From Glandiceps talaboti (Eukaryota; Hemichordata; Enteropneusta; Spengelidae): DNA of 64,000 bases. Positions 47,580 to 59,309 of the stretch are shown in pieces. How positions within the stretch are numbered: the stretch's first letter is position 1; each line of letters starts with the position of its first letter. A program made the position numbers and the translations under genes. The stretch covers positions 9,752,984 through 9,816,983 of the forward strand of contig NC_135567.1 of NCBI RefSeq assembly GCF_964340395.1. Direction: 5' to 3'. Below the pieces are notes generated by a model. That model made no database searches, had not been told where the DNA came from, and saw only the letters and a list, made by a program, of their open reading frames with translations.

Positions 47580-49790
47580 CCCCCCCCATATTGTTCAGGT
47601 ATTATTCATGTAATTTATCGCATACCAACTTAAAGGAGGTCGGACTGATCTAATGACAGAAATCTTACTTGAATATATAGGCCTTGACAAACTGATTTTA
47701 AAAAATGAGGTCCAATTCTTCCAGCTTACTCCTCTCCCCCCACCCCCTATCATTGTATCAATTGGTTTACCCCTATGAACTATCACATCGTAGCGTAGAT
47801 CTACATGCATACGCTACGTCTTTCGGCACGTCGTTCATTGCATTTCACCACCTCTGTAATTTGTCGAGTTCTCAGTCTGTCCTGTTCGTTGTCTGAAGTG
47901 AGCCCTAAACGACGAGACTGTGTAAACAAGACAGGGGGATTCCCCACACCAGAGTATGTAAATTATTCAAAAGAATTATATTGAAAGTAAAAGATGACCT
48001 TATACCAGGAAGCCATTCTCCACCTTAGGAAACGTGAGTCGACTCGAATCCACGTCCACCTGGCAGAAAAAAACCAGTAACGTTTCCAAGAGTCAACGAT
48101 TTGAGAGGGTGTGTAGAAGAAGGACAAGTAATGCCAAGGCTAACAGTAAGAAATCATTCCAAAAACTATTTCGGTATCGCACAACTTTTCAACAACTTTA
48201 GAATTGCGCATCTTCATTGTTGCATATAATCAGCCCCATTGTTGTCAACATACATAACATCGAACTGCGCATGACAAATATGAGTGTGTTCTTTCCCCTT
48301 ATTTAGCTGGTTAACCCAGCCTCATCGCTATTAAATATATAATGGCGTCCGAATTTTGATTTTTATATCACTATATTCGAGTACTTATTTTAATTACCAT
48401 TACCACGAATGAGTTGTCATTTCCTGTCAATAAGCGAAACAGTGCACACCATCTAACCCGTGCACACACAAGTGTAGGAGTGAAAACATAACATACCAGT
48501 GTACCGTAGTTGGTGCTATGGTAGTCCTGCTTGCAATTGCAGACGGTGCACACGTTTCGGAGCGCGCAGGAAGGGACGACTTACTCCGTATGCAAGCAGG
48601 ACTAAGTTGGTACACATTTTGGCGCTAGTAAAGTTGGTAATTCAACTGAATCATAACCCACTTTCACTATTCTATGACTTCGCCGAAACCCACACCTGTA
48701 TTCAAAGTATTCAATATGATGACGTTTGACCTCATACCAGGAAATTTGCTGCACATTGCACGGAAGTAATGTTGTCAGTACAAACACTCTTAGGGACGAG
48801 ATGACAGTTCACTGTAGGATAAAAAAACCTAAATTCGTTTACTTAGGCCTCAGACACACCCGATGCCCCTTCTAACTAACCTGGCCAATAACTTCAAATC
48901 GGATCAGGGAATCTAGTAGTATGTAGTGCTATGAATACAAAGCCGGTATGTAGTAGTATGTAGTAGTATGTAGTGCTATGAATACGAAGCCAATATGTAG
49001 TAGTATGTAGTAGTATGTAGTGATATGAATACAAAGTCAGTATGTAGTAATATGTAGTGCTATGAATACAAAGCCAGTATGTAGTAGTATGTAGTGCTAT
49101 GAATACAAAGCCAATACGTAGTAGTGTGTAGTGCTATGAATACAAAGCCAGTATGTAGTAGTACATGTATGTAGCACTGTGAATATAACGCCAGTATGTA
49201 GTAGTAGTATGTAGTGCTATGAATACAAAGCCAGTATGTAGTAGTTTGTAGTGCTATGAATACAGAGCCAGTATGTAGTAGTATGTAGTGCTATGAATAC
49301 AAAGCCAGTATGTGGTAGTATGTAGTGCTATGAATACAAAGCCAGTATGTAGTAGTATGTAGTGCTTTGAATACAACGCCAGTATGTAGTAGTAGTATGT
49401 AGTACTATGAATACAAAGCCAGTATGTAGAGTATGTAGTGCTTTGAATACAACGCCAGTATGTAGTAGTAGTATGTAGTGCTATGAATACAAAGCCAGTA
49501 TATAGTAGTATGTAGTGATATGAATACAAAGCCAGTATGTAGTAGTATGTAGTGATATGAATACAAAGTCAGTATGTAGTAGTATGTAGTGATATGAATA
49601 CAAAGCCAGTATGTGGTAGTATGTAGTGATATGAATACAAAGTCAGTATGTAGTAGTATGTAGTGATATGAATACAAAGCCAGTATGTAGTAGTATGTAG
49701 TGCTATGAATACAAAGCCAGTCTATAGTAGTATGTAGTGCTATGAATACAAAGCCAGTATGTAGTAGTATGTAGTGCTATGAATACAAAT
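47580..49790 (+). repeat. Segmental unit copy 3
   Basis: Same blocks and internal orientation as copy 2 (AAAGGAGGTCGGACTGATCT, ACCTTATACCAGGAAGCCAT, AGTGTGTTCTTTCCCC). Its 37-bp minisatellite has expanded to about 24 units (48905-49790), and the block ending GCATTCAGTAGACACAGACC is missing, replaced by the GTAG array. Confidence 0.85.
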
Positions 49791-51307
49791 GTAGGTAGGT
49801 AGGTAGGTAGGTAGGTAGATAGATAGGTAGGTAGGTAGGTAGGTAGGTAGGTAGGTAGGTAGACTATAGGTAGGTAGGTAGGTAGACAATAGATAGGTAG
49901 GTAGGTAGGTAGGTAGACAATAAATAGGTAGGTAGGTAGGTAGGTAGACAATAGGTAGGTAGGTAGACTATAGGTAGGTAGGTAGACAATAGATAGGTAG
50001 GTAGGTAGGTAGACAATAGGTAGGTAGGTAGGTAGACAATGGGTAGGTAGATAGGTAGACAATAGGTAGGTAGGTAGGTAGGTAGATAGGTAGGTAGGTA
50101 GGTAGACAATAGATAGGTAGGTAGGTAGGTAGGTAGACAATAGATAGGTAGGTAGGTAGGTAGGTAGACAATAGGTAGGTAGGTAGGTAGACAATGGGTA
50201 GGTAGGTAGACAATAGGTAGGTAGGTAGGTAGGTAGGTAGGTAGACTATAGGTAGGTAGGTAGGTAGGTAGGTAGACAATAGATAGGTAGGTAGGTAGAT
50301 AGGTAGACAATAGATAGGTAGGTAGACAATAGGTAGGTAGGTAGGTAGACAATAGGTAGGTAGGTAGGTAGACAATAGGTAGGTAGGTAGACAATAGGTA
50401 GGTAGGAAGGTAGACAATGGGTAGGTAGATAGGTAGACATAGGTAGGTAGGTAGACAATAGGTAGGTAGGTAGGTAGACAATGGGTAGGTAGATAGGTAG
50501 ACAATAGGTAGGTAGGTAGACTATAGGTAGGTAGGTAGGTAGGTAGACAATAGATAGGTAGGTAGGTAGGTAGGTAGACAATAGGTAGGTAGGTAGGTAG
50601 ACTATAGGTAGGTAGGTAGGTAGGTAGGTAGACAATAGGTAGGTAGGTAGGTAGATAGGTAGACAATAGGTAGGTAGGTAGGTAGATAGGTAGACAATAG
50701 GTAGGTAGGTAGACAATAGGTAGGTAGGTAGACAATAGGTAGGTAGGTAGGTAGGTAGATAGACAATAGGTAGGTAGATAGGTAGACAATGGGTAGGTAG
50801 ATAGGTAGACAATAGGTAGGTAGGTAGACAATAGGTAGGTAGATAGGTAGACAATGGGTAGGTAGGTAGACAATAGATAGGTAGGTAGGTAGGTAGGTAG
50901 GTAGACAATAGGTAGGTAGGTAGGTAGACAATGGGTAGGTAGGTAGACAATAGGTAGGTAGATAGGTAGACAATAGGTAGGTAGGTAGACAATAGGTAGG
51001 TAGGTATGTAGGTAGGTAGGTAGACAATAGGTAGGTAGGTAGGTAGACAATGGGTAGGTAGGTAGGTAGGTAGGTAGACTATAGGTAGGTAGATAGGTAG
51101 GTAGGTAGTTAGATAGGTAGATAGGTAGATAGGTAGGTAGATAGGTAGGTAGGTAGGTATATAGGTAGGTAGGTAGGTAGGTAGATAGGTAGACTATAGG
51201 TAGGCAGGTAGGTAGGTAGGTAGGTAGATAGGTAGGTAGGTAGGTAGATAGGTAGATAGGTAGGTAGATAGGTAGGCTATAGGTAGGTAGATAGATAGGT
51301 AGATATG

Positions 51308-51349
<42 letters not shown>

Positions 51350-51350
51350 T
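49790..51350 (+). repeat. 1.5-kb (GTAG)n array with spaced ACAATAG interruptions
   Basis: GTAGGTAGGTAG runs broken every few units by GACAATAGG, GACAATGGG, ACTATAGG or AGATAGG, giving a higher-order texture. It changes to (GATA)n at about 51300-51350. Frames through it (Tyr/Leu/Pro/Thr) are artefacts. Confidence 0.95.
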
Positions 51351-51379
51351 AGAAAAACAATGGAAAACATATCAGAACT

Positions 51380-51410
51380 AGACACACACAGACACACATA
51401 CAGACACACA

Positions 51411-51444
<34 letters not shown>

Positions 51445-51593
51445 CATACATGCATACATACACACATGTACACAGACACACATACATACATACATACATG
51501 CATACATACACACATGTACACAGACACACACACATACATACATACATACATGCATACATACATACATACATACATACATTCATACATACATAC

Positions 51594-51624
<31 letters not shown>

Positions 51625-51720
51625 CATACATACATTATACATACATACATACATACATACATACATACATACATACAGACACACACACACACACACTGCC
51701 ACACACACACATGCAAATCT
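51380..51720 (+). repeat. (CATA)n and (CA)n microsatellite
   Basis: CATACATACATA tetranucleotides with ACACACATGTACACAGACAC interruptions, ending in (CA)n. It lies just upstream of the intron tail shared with 47468-47560. Confidence 0.95.
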
Positions 51721-51847
51721 ATATTATAAAAAAATCTACCTACCCCACCTACTTGTAAAATATACGTGTTTATGGTATTTTACACTACAACAACTCTGTC
51801 CACCTGTATATGATCATAAGAAAAATTGCATTTAATTCATCCCATAG

Positions 51848-51946
51848 GAAGATGAGCAACTCGTTCACCAAGCAGCCAAAGATGGGAATATCAGTCAACT
51901 ACAAAATCTCCTTGACAACGGACACAAACTGGATGCAAAGGACGAG
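51848..51946 (+). CDS. Ankyrin-repeat exon 1 (partial gene)
   Basis: Acceptor TCATCCCATAG, donor GTAAGT, 99 nt, phase 0 to 0. It encodes exactly one 33-residue ankyrin repeat: EDEQLVHQAAKDGNISQLQN then LLDNGHKLDAKDE, with the (H)xAAxxGxxxxLxxLLxxG pattern of the family. Ankyrin repeats are protein-binding modules; the partner and full gene are unknown. No start codon or upstream exon could be identified, and the region upstream is microsatellite and segmental-repeat DNA. Confidence 0.85.
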
Positions 51947-52264
51947 GTAAGTGTGCTGAATATTTTAATTTCATTACTAATCCATATGTAGGCTACATTT
52001 AGGTAAAACTATGAAAGTTTTTTATTGTTTGTGATTCAGTTCTCAAAGAATATGCTATATCAAGTTTTGGAAAGTTTATTTAGACATTTTAAACTATTCC
52101 AGATGATAGAGGCAATTTATTTTAAGGTAATGAAAAAATAGCGACAATGGAATTTTAGCATAACAGTAAAGGTATTTAAAAAAATGTTTATCCACATGCT
52201 GATCCATGCTACATATAAATGATTTGCCGTATGTTTAATGGTTGTCTATTCATCCCCGTTGTTA

Positions 52265-52650
52265 TATTTGCAAAATACATCATCATATGGCTGTTGCTGG
52301 GGGCATGGTCTTGTTGCTAAGCATATTTGCATACAATTGTGAAATGTTTATTCATTTGTCAGGTGATACAGGTAATAAAAACATCACTTGGCTGTTGCTA
52401 AGGGCATGGTCATGTTGCTAGGCATATTTACATAAATTGTTATTCACTTGTCTGTTAATCCCTGCAAATACCATCAGTTGGCTGTTGCTATTGGTGTGGT
52501 CCTGTTGCTCGACATATTTCCATATGTTTTTTGAAATTCACTTGTCTATTAATTGATGTTATCTTTCCAATAGAACCCAACATTTGGCTGTTGCTATGGG
52601 CGTGGTTTTTTTTGCTAGGAATATTAGCATACATTTGTGTGTTTAGTCAT
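52265..52650 (+). repeat. Diverged about 110-bp tandem repeats in the ankyrin intron
   Basis: Four units with TGGCTGTTGCTAAGGGCATG, GTCATGTTGCTAGGCATATT and TTATTCACTTGTCTGTTAAT. The remaining intron (51947-53195) is AT-rich, with two GTTGAGGGCGCTGATTT motifs near 52810 and 52975. Confidence 0.75.
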
Positions 52651-53195
52651 TTACCTACCCGATGATATTGTTATTTTAGCAAAGCATACTGCATTAGCTG
52701 CAACTTGGACATTTATTTCGTAATGGAAGCAAAGACATATTTACTGAAAATTGGGCATTTACTTTGAAATGGCATTGTGTCTGTCAGTTAGCAGTCAATG
52801 TTATCCGTTGAGGGCGCTGATTTATCCGTAGGTGTTGTAGTTACAAGTTGAAATCTTGAACAGAAGCTTGGTTTTGAACATCACCATGTTAAAACTGTAC
52901 TAGTTGTAACTTGAGTATCATTTTTCGATCAAGCAACCACAATATACTTGCTGACAAAAATAGATCACCGTTGAGGGCGCTGATTTTTGGGTGCGGACCC
53001 AGTAATCAATTTGATTTGATTTATCGTGTATACAGCTACAAAAATATAAACTAACATTTGAATTAATTATATCAATGATATTTGTCTATCAATACATTTT
53101 GAAATAAATTTCACATAAAACTAGAGAGCATACGTGACCTCTCAATATACTCTATACTAATTAAGTATCTTTACATTGTATCATATTGTTTGAAG

Positions 53196-53294
53196 GACGG
53201 GGTACAACCAATCCATTTAGCTGCTGAGGCAGGTAAACTTGATGTGGTGAAGTTTCTCTTTGAAAATGGATGTGATCTACAAGCATTGACAGAG
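53196..53294 (+). CDS. Ankyrin-repeat exon 2 (partial gene)
   Basis: Acceptor ATTGTTTGAAG, donor GTAAGA, 99 nt, phase 0 to 0. It encodes DGVQPIHLAAEAGKLDVVKF then LFENGCDLQALTE, a canonical ankyrin repeat (HLAAxxGxxxVVxxLxxxG). It continues the preceding exon in frame: DAKDE joins DGVQPIHLAA, exactly as consecutive repeats do. One repeat per symmetric exon suggests a gene grown by exon duplication. I found no third repeat in the remaining 10.7 kb, so the next exon is either beyond the window or not an ankyrin repeat. Confidence 0.9.
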
Positions 53295-54004
53295 GTAAGA
53301 TAAATGGTGATACATGATGTGAAAATTTTAATATCTTTCGAAAGTGTACACATGTTAAATGTACTGATGATATAAACACAATTATGTTATACTACACTGC
53401 ACCAAATGCTGCATATTCAGTACTATGCGAACAAGCATATGTCAGCAATACTTTATGTATGCCAGAAGTATGCTGAAATATTCTTATATCTCTGTATGCT
53501 TACGTATGCCAGTGTGAATATTACGGAATATTTCGGAATATTGCATATGCGTAGTATTTTAAAGTGAATATGTTGGGTAAATTGACATACATATTCATTC
53601 TCATATTCCCTAAAGTATTTTGCAAAGAATATTTAGGCAAACCCAATATGGAAACCTGAATACGCTGGAATAGTATTATGAATAAGAATATGTTTGTATA
53701 ACTCATACATATTCTTGTTCGGGATATTTATGTGTGGGAGTGCAAACATTCATGAGTATATGTCCCCTGTTACGAACAATATGTCCAGACGTATTATTAA
53801 TAAGAATATGTCATTTATGACTCATGCACATTCTTGTTCGAGAAGATCATACTGACATTCATATGTGTGTATGTAACAGAGAATACCTATTACATATCCG
53901 ATATGATACTCTGAACATTGCAGAATTTGTATTGAATCAAATATAGGTATAAAAACTAATTGGCTCATATACCTCACCAGTTTTTTCATAGGTCACGTGT
54001 AGCA
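53295..54004. other. Intron or intergenic, AT-rich
   Basis: Degenerate repetition of ATATG, GTATGC and GGAATATT words (53400-53850). No gene or element recognised. Confidence 0.4.
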
Positions 54005-54172
54005 TTACATCACATTATTGTCCGGATTGTCTAAGGTTTTTGGTAATGGCAACCACTTAAAGCGAACACATTTGTGTTGGTTGTCCAAGTGGCAACTGTG
54101 TATACAGTCTCGGTTACTAAGACTATCCACCACCAGTCTACCCCGGCCAACAAGCGATCCATCAGTGGTGAG
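54005..54172 (-). CDS. Possible PAN/apple-like exon
   Basis: On the minus strand an acceptor-like CTCTCGGCTATTCAG is followed at 54172 by an open frame: LTTDGSLVGRGRLVVDSLSN, RDCIHSCHLDNQHKCVRFKW, LPLPKTLDNPDNNVM, stop. The spacing DC-x3-C-x6-C-x2-F-x-W resembles the first half of PAN/apple domains, which are extracellular Cys-rich binding modules. No partner exon or start was found, and a continuous frame also extends past the acceptor. Could be a chance match or part of a gene on the opposite strand. Confidence 0.3.
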   Translation of the reverse strand, partial: LTTDGSLVGRGRLVVDSLSNRDCIHSCHLDNQHKCVRFKWLPLPKTLDNPDNNVM

Positions 54173-54580
54173 CTGAATAGCCGAGAGTAAGTGGAAAACA
54201 AAAATGAATTCAAATGAAATGATCGCAATTATTTTTCTTATAAACAGCGCCACCAACGACTGTATGATAAAATCCCAAAGAAATTCAATGAAATCAAGAA
54301 AACATTTCTCCTAGTGTAGCGCCCTCTAGTAATGACTTCAGAAAATAATGTTAGTCCCCTTTCCACATGTTCATTTTTTTATCTTTTAAAATGGACATTT
54401 GGTGTCAATATAAGTGATGATTTACGCCATATAGTCTACATTTACCAGACAGCGTCACTCTACGGACACGATCCCAATAGATATTGAGTGCATCACTGTA
54501 CCTACATGCATACGACCACGAATAGAACTCACGTTATTTTGAAAAAACGATTTCCTGATGAATGTTACACACAAAAAAGT

Positions 54581-54682
54581 AGACTGTAAGATACGTCGTG
54601 ACGTTCTGCCCTTACCGACCTCCTCTCAAGGAGGGTTTGGCCGATGTGTGAGGGCGTCCCGTCACGGCGTACCTTACAGACT
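54581..54682. other. 102-nt hairpin-forming sequence
   Basis: Outer arms 54581-54602 and 54661-54682 pair over 22 positions (19 Watson-Crick plus one G-U). An inner stem pairs GCCCTTAC with GTGAGGGC, and a tip pairs CCTCCT with AGGAGG around a 4-nt loop. Could be a small MITE or a hairpin RNA precursor; no further evidence either way. Confidence 0.55.
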
Positions 54683-54879
54683 AACAAAAAAGCTGTCGAC
54701 ATAACAAACAGAAGTAGACTGGAAGTATAGGATACAAGTAAAAACAGAAGCATTGTTTTGATTACTTATTTAATACTTGCATTCTCTACACTGCAACCTG
54801 TGAGATAAAAGAAATTAACGGGAATGCTGAACTCATGCAAGCGCGACATTGCACAAAATTTCATGACCGGATTATCGAT

Positions 54880-55335
54880 AAAGGTCAAATATTTACGATG
54901 GTTACAGAAAATCTTGTCGGGAAATACCCTCTATCTTCTGTGTAGTCTAAGTTTTTAACAATATTAGATTTTTAGATGATACTATCGGATAAAAACTCTT
55001 TGTCGTGGAAGGCCAGACCTCAACCTCAAATCTGTGTAAGTCATTCAAAGGGTTCGATTTTTAGACGATACTGTCGAATAAAAACGCTTTGTCGGTCGGG
55101 AAAAGCCCGCCCTCATCTGAGTAGTCAGTCAAAAAGATATTCAAAGTGTTAGATATTTAGCTGATATTGTCGATAATATTAGATAGAAACGCTTCGTTGT
55201 GGGAAGCCCTCTCTCAATATCTTTAAGTTTTTTATTAAATGTCCGATTTTAGATTGTTATCATATAAAAATCTTTGTCGGGGAAGGCTCTCCCTAATCTT
55301 TTATTCAAAATGTTAAACTTTCAGACGAATATAGA
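54880..55335 (+). repeat. Degenerate about 100-bp tandem repeats
   Basis: Four to five diverged units with GATTTTTAGA, GATACT(A/G)TCG, ATAAAAAC, TTTGTCGGGGAAGGC and CCTCA. Old array; noncoding. Confidence 0.65.
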
Positions 55336-55976
55336 TATTATCGCAGAAAGTCAAAAAGTGCAATGTTGTAGCTTCAAATTTCGTAATTGTGTCTTTGTGA
55401 ATATACAAATAGCAATGTGTATATCATTGTAAATAAAAATAGCAATGTGTTACATATATGGTTGTAACAAGGACGACATATACATTTTATTTATGACAAG
55501 CAAAACTGTTCTAATAACTCAATTTTTTTTTATAAAATGTTGACAAATCAAAGAGGAACACTAGGGCCAGGCAACAAATAGTGTTCGTTTGATGGACATA
55601 TTTTAGAGCAACTGTAATGGTGAAAATATAGAAATTATATCCATCTGTAACAACTATTAAGATCTATCACGAAAGTTCGTAGTGTGCATACTAACAATAC
55701 ACAATGTACATTGTGTGCATGACATATATAAGCCGATATTCGGTTAGCAGAATGGACGTCAATGTGATTAGCTTGTGTGTGACACAGACATTGGTTAAAC
55801 AAGAGAAAATAGAGAATTCAATGTTTATTCCATCTCGTCTTCGTCGTTCATCTACACTTTGGAACTGTTGTCAAGGTCTATGACCGTTGCTTATGCATTT
55901 TCACCTAGTTCCCTTATGAGTAACATCTCCATGCTCCTCAAGGTCTATAATAAAGAGAAAACAATAAAGGGTGATT
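55336..55976. other. No gene or element recognised
   Basis: AT-rich, with a small local duplication (TAGCAATGTGT twice near 55412 and 55440). Confidence 0.4.
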
Positions 55977-56185
55977 GCTAAAATGAATATGATATGTAAA
56001 TAAGATGGCAATCTTTTGTATATCAAAACATTTGGTATTGACTAGTGCTTAAATTAATATGACATGTAAATAAGATGGCATTCTCTTGTTTATCAAGACA
56101 TTTGGTATTGACCCGTGCTTGATATGTAAATAAGGTGGCAATCTTTTGTATATCAAGACATTTGGTATTGACCAGTTAAATATAA
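55977..56185 (+). repeat. Three about 65-bp tandem units
   Basis: ATGATATGTAAATAAGATGG, CAATCTTTTGTATATCAA and ACATTTGGTATTGACTAGTG repeated three times, the last unit shortened. Confidence 0.85.
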
Positions 56186-56675
56186 ACTGTTTCAAGTCGA
56201 ATTGAAAACCATTATGTAACGAATGGTTGTATTAGCGGAAAAGAATGTTTTTAAGCTTTTGACAATTTGAGGAGATGTGCATTGTTCTCAAATCCAGTTG
56301 TAGAACAAATGTACTTCTCTATTTTTCTCTTCAGAGTATATTTATACAAGGACTGTAGCAATGTGTGCTATCCACTGGACTGACCTTGAATGTATGTTAG
56401 CTCTCTGGAGATATATTCCGCACAGTAACATTACCCCATACATTATTAATAGAACCAAGAGATCACTACATTGAAACACACTCATACTGACAGTTAACCT
56501 ATTCGTGGAGGTCACATATTTGATGCAAATCGCCACTTCAAATAACTACATATACTATGGGGTATGGTAGAATAGAACAACATTATGTGTCTGACAAATA
56601 CTACCTGACACTTGGTTAAAATTGATGATGGTGATCTGTCAACAGCTTATGTCTGACACAGACACACCACAAAAC
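56186..56675. other. No gene recognised
   Basis: Short open frames only. 56630-56660 contains a fragment (CTGTCAACAGCTTATGTCTGACAC) related to the 62-bp array at 59310; it is quoted here in part only: AGCTTATGTCTGACAC. Confidence 0.4.
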
Positions 56676-56679
56676 CCTC

Positions 56680-59305
56680 TACACTTTATATCCCTATACA
56701 CAGTACATATTTTACAGGTCTGAGTTGTGTGGCCAAACTATTAGAGATTGCTGACCCTCACACCACAAAACCCTCTTTACTTTTATCCCTACACAGTACA
56801 TATTTAAAAGGTCTGAGTTGTGTGGCCATCCTCATAGAGATTGCTGACCGTCACACCACAGTACCGCTACACTAAATTATCCCTACACAGTACATATTTA
56901 AATGTTCTGAGTTGTGTGGCCAAACTATTAGAGATTGCTGACCCTCACACCACAAAACCCTCTTTACTTTTTATCCCTTCGCAGTACATATTTAAAAGGT
57001 CTGAGTTGTGTGGCCATCCTCATAGAGATTGTTGACCCTCACACCACAGTACCTCTACACTAAATTATTCCTACACATTACATATTGTACAGGTCTGAGT
57101 TGTGTGGCCAAACTATTAGAGATTGCTGACCCTCACACCACAAAACCCTCTTTACTTTTTATCCCTACACAGTACATATTTAAAAGGTCTGAGTTATGTG
57201 GCCATCCTCATAGAGATTGCTGACCGTCACACCACAGTACCGCTACACTAAATTATCCCTACACAGTACATATTTAAATGTTCTGAGTTGTGTGGCCAAA
57301 CTATTAGAGATTGCTGACCCTCACACCACAAAACCCTCTTTACTTTTTATCCCTTCGCAGTACATATTTAAAAGGTCTGAGTTGTGTGGCCATCCTCATA
57401 GAGATTGTTGACCGTCACACCACAGTACCGCTACACTAAATTATCCCTACACAGTACATATTTAAATGTTCTGAGTTGTGTGGCCAAACTATTAGAGATT
57501 GCTGACCCTCACACCACAAAACCCTCTTTACTTTTTATCCCTACACAGTACATGTTTAAAAGGTGTGAGTTGTGTAGCCATCCTCATAGAGATTGCTGAC
57601 CGTCACACCACAGTACCTATACACTAAATTATCCCTACACAGTACATATTTAAAAGGTCTGAGTTGTGTGGCCAAACTATTAGAGATTGCTGACCGTCAC
57701 ACCACAAAACCCTCTTTATTGTTTCTCCCTACACAGTACATGTTTTAAAGTTCTGAGTTGTGTGGCCATGGCATCCTCATAGAGATTGTTGACCGTCACA
57801 CCACAGTACCTCTACACTAAATTATTCCTATGCAGTACATACTTTAAAGTTCTGAGTTGTGTGGCCAAAGTATTAGAGATTGCTGACCCTCACACCACAA
57901 AACCCTCTTTACTTTTTATCCCTTCGCAGTACATATTTAAAAGTTCTGAGTTGTGTGGCCATGGCATCCTCATAGAGATTGTTGACCGTCACACCACAGT
58001 ACCTCTACACTAAATTATCCCTACACAGTACATATTTAAATGTTCTGAGTTGTGTGGCCAAACTATTAGAGATTGCTGACCCTCACACCACAAAACCCTC
58101 TTTACTTTTTATCCCTTCGCAGTACATATTTAAAAGGTCTGAGTAGTGTGGCCATCCTCATAGAGATTGTTGACCGTCACACCACAGTACCTCTACACTA
58201 AATTATTCCTACACATTACATATTTTACAGGTCTGAGTTGTGTGGCCAAACTATTAGAGATTGCTGACCCTCACACCACAAAACCCTCTTTACTTTTTAT
58301 CCCTACACAGTACATATTTAAAAGGTCTGAGTTGTGTGGCCATCCTCATAGAGATTGCTGACCATCACACCACAGTACCGCTACACTAAATTATCCCTAC
58401 ACAGTACATATTTAAATGTTCTGAGTTGTGTGGCCAAACTATTAGAGATTGCTGACCCTCACACCACAAAACCCTCTTTACTTTTTATCCCTACACAGTA
58501 CATGTTTAAAAGGTGTGAGTTGTGTAGCCATCCTCATAGAGATTGCTGACCGTCACACCACAGTACCTATACACTAAATTATCCCTACACAGTACATATT
58601 TAAAAGGTCTGAGTTGTGTGGCCAAACTATTAGAGATTGCTGACCGTCACACCACAAAACCCTCTTTACTTTTTATCCCTACACAGTGCATATTTTAAAG
58701 TTGTGAGTTGTGTGGCCAAACTATTAGAGATTGCTGATATCGCGACCCTCACACCACAAAACCCTCTTTATTGTTTCTCCCTACACAGTACATGTTTTAA
58801 AGTTCTGAGTTGTGTGGCCATGGCATCCTCATAGAGATTGTTGACCGTCACACCACAGTACCTCTACACTAAATTATTCCTATGCAGTACATACTTTAAA
58901 GTTCTGAGTTGTGTGGCCAAAGTATTAGAGATTGCTGACCCTCACACCACAAAATCCTCTTTACTTTCTATCCCTACACAGTACATATTTAAAAGGTCTG
59001 AGTTGTGTGGCCATCCTCATAGAGATTGCTGACCGTCACACCACAGTACCTCTACACTAAATTATCCCTACACAGTACCTATTTTAAAGTTCTGAGTTGT
59101 GTGGCCAAAGTATTAGAGATTGCTGACCATCACACCACAAAACCCTCTTTACTTTCTATCCCTACACAGTACATATTTAAAAGGTCTGAGTTGTGTGGCC
59201 AAACTATTAGAGATTGCTGACCCTCACACCACAAAACCCTCTTTATTGATTCTCCCTACACAGTACATATTTAAAAGGTCTGAGTTGTGTGGCCATCCTC
59301 ACAGA
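56680..59305 (+). repeat. 94-bp satellite with 188-bp dimeric structure
   Basis: About 28 units of about 94 bp: CTGAGTTGTGTGGCC, then either AAACTATTAGAGATTGCTGA or ATCCTCATAGAGATTGCTGA, then CACACCACAAAACCCTC or CACACCACAGTACC. The two types alternate, so the true period is about 188 bp. Repeated 64-codon frames are array artefacts. Confidence 0.95.
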
Positions 59306-59309
59306 GGTG

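Noticed and set aside
49703-51050. Tyr/Leu/Pro/Thr-rich minus frames of up to 360 codons
   Set aside because: GTAG tetranucleotide array; the frame content is fully determined by the repeat.
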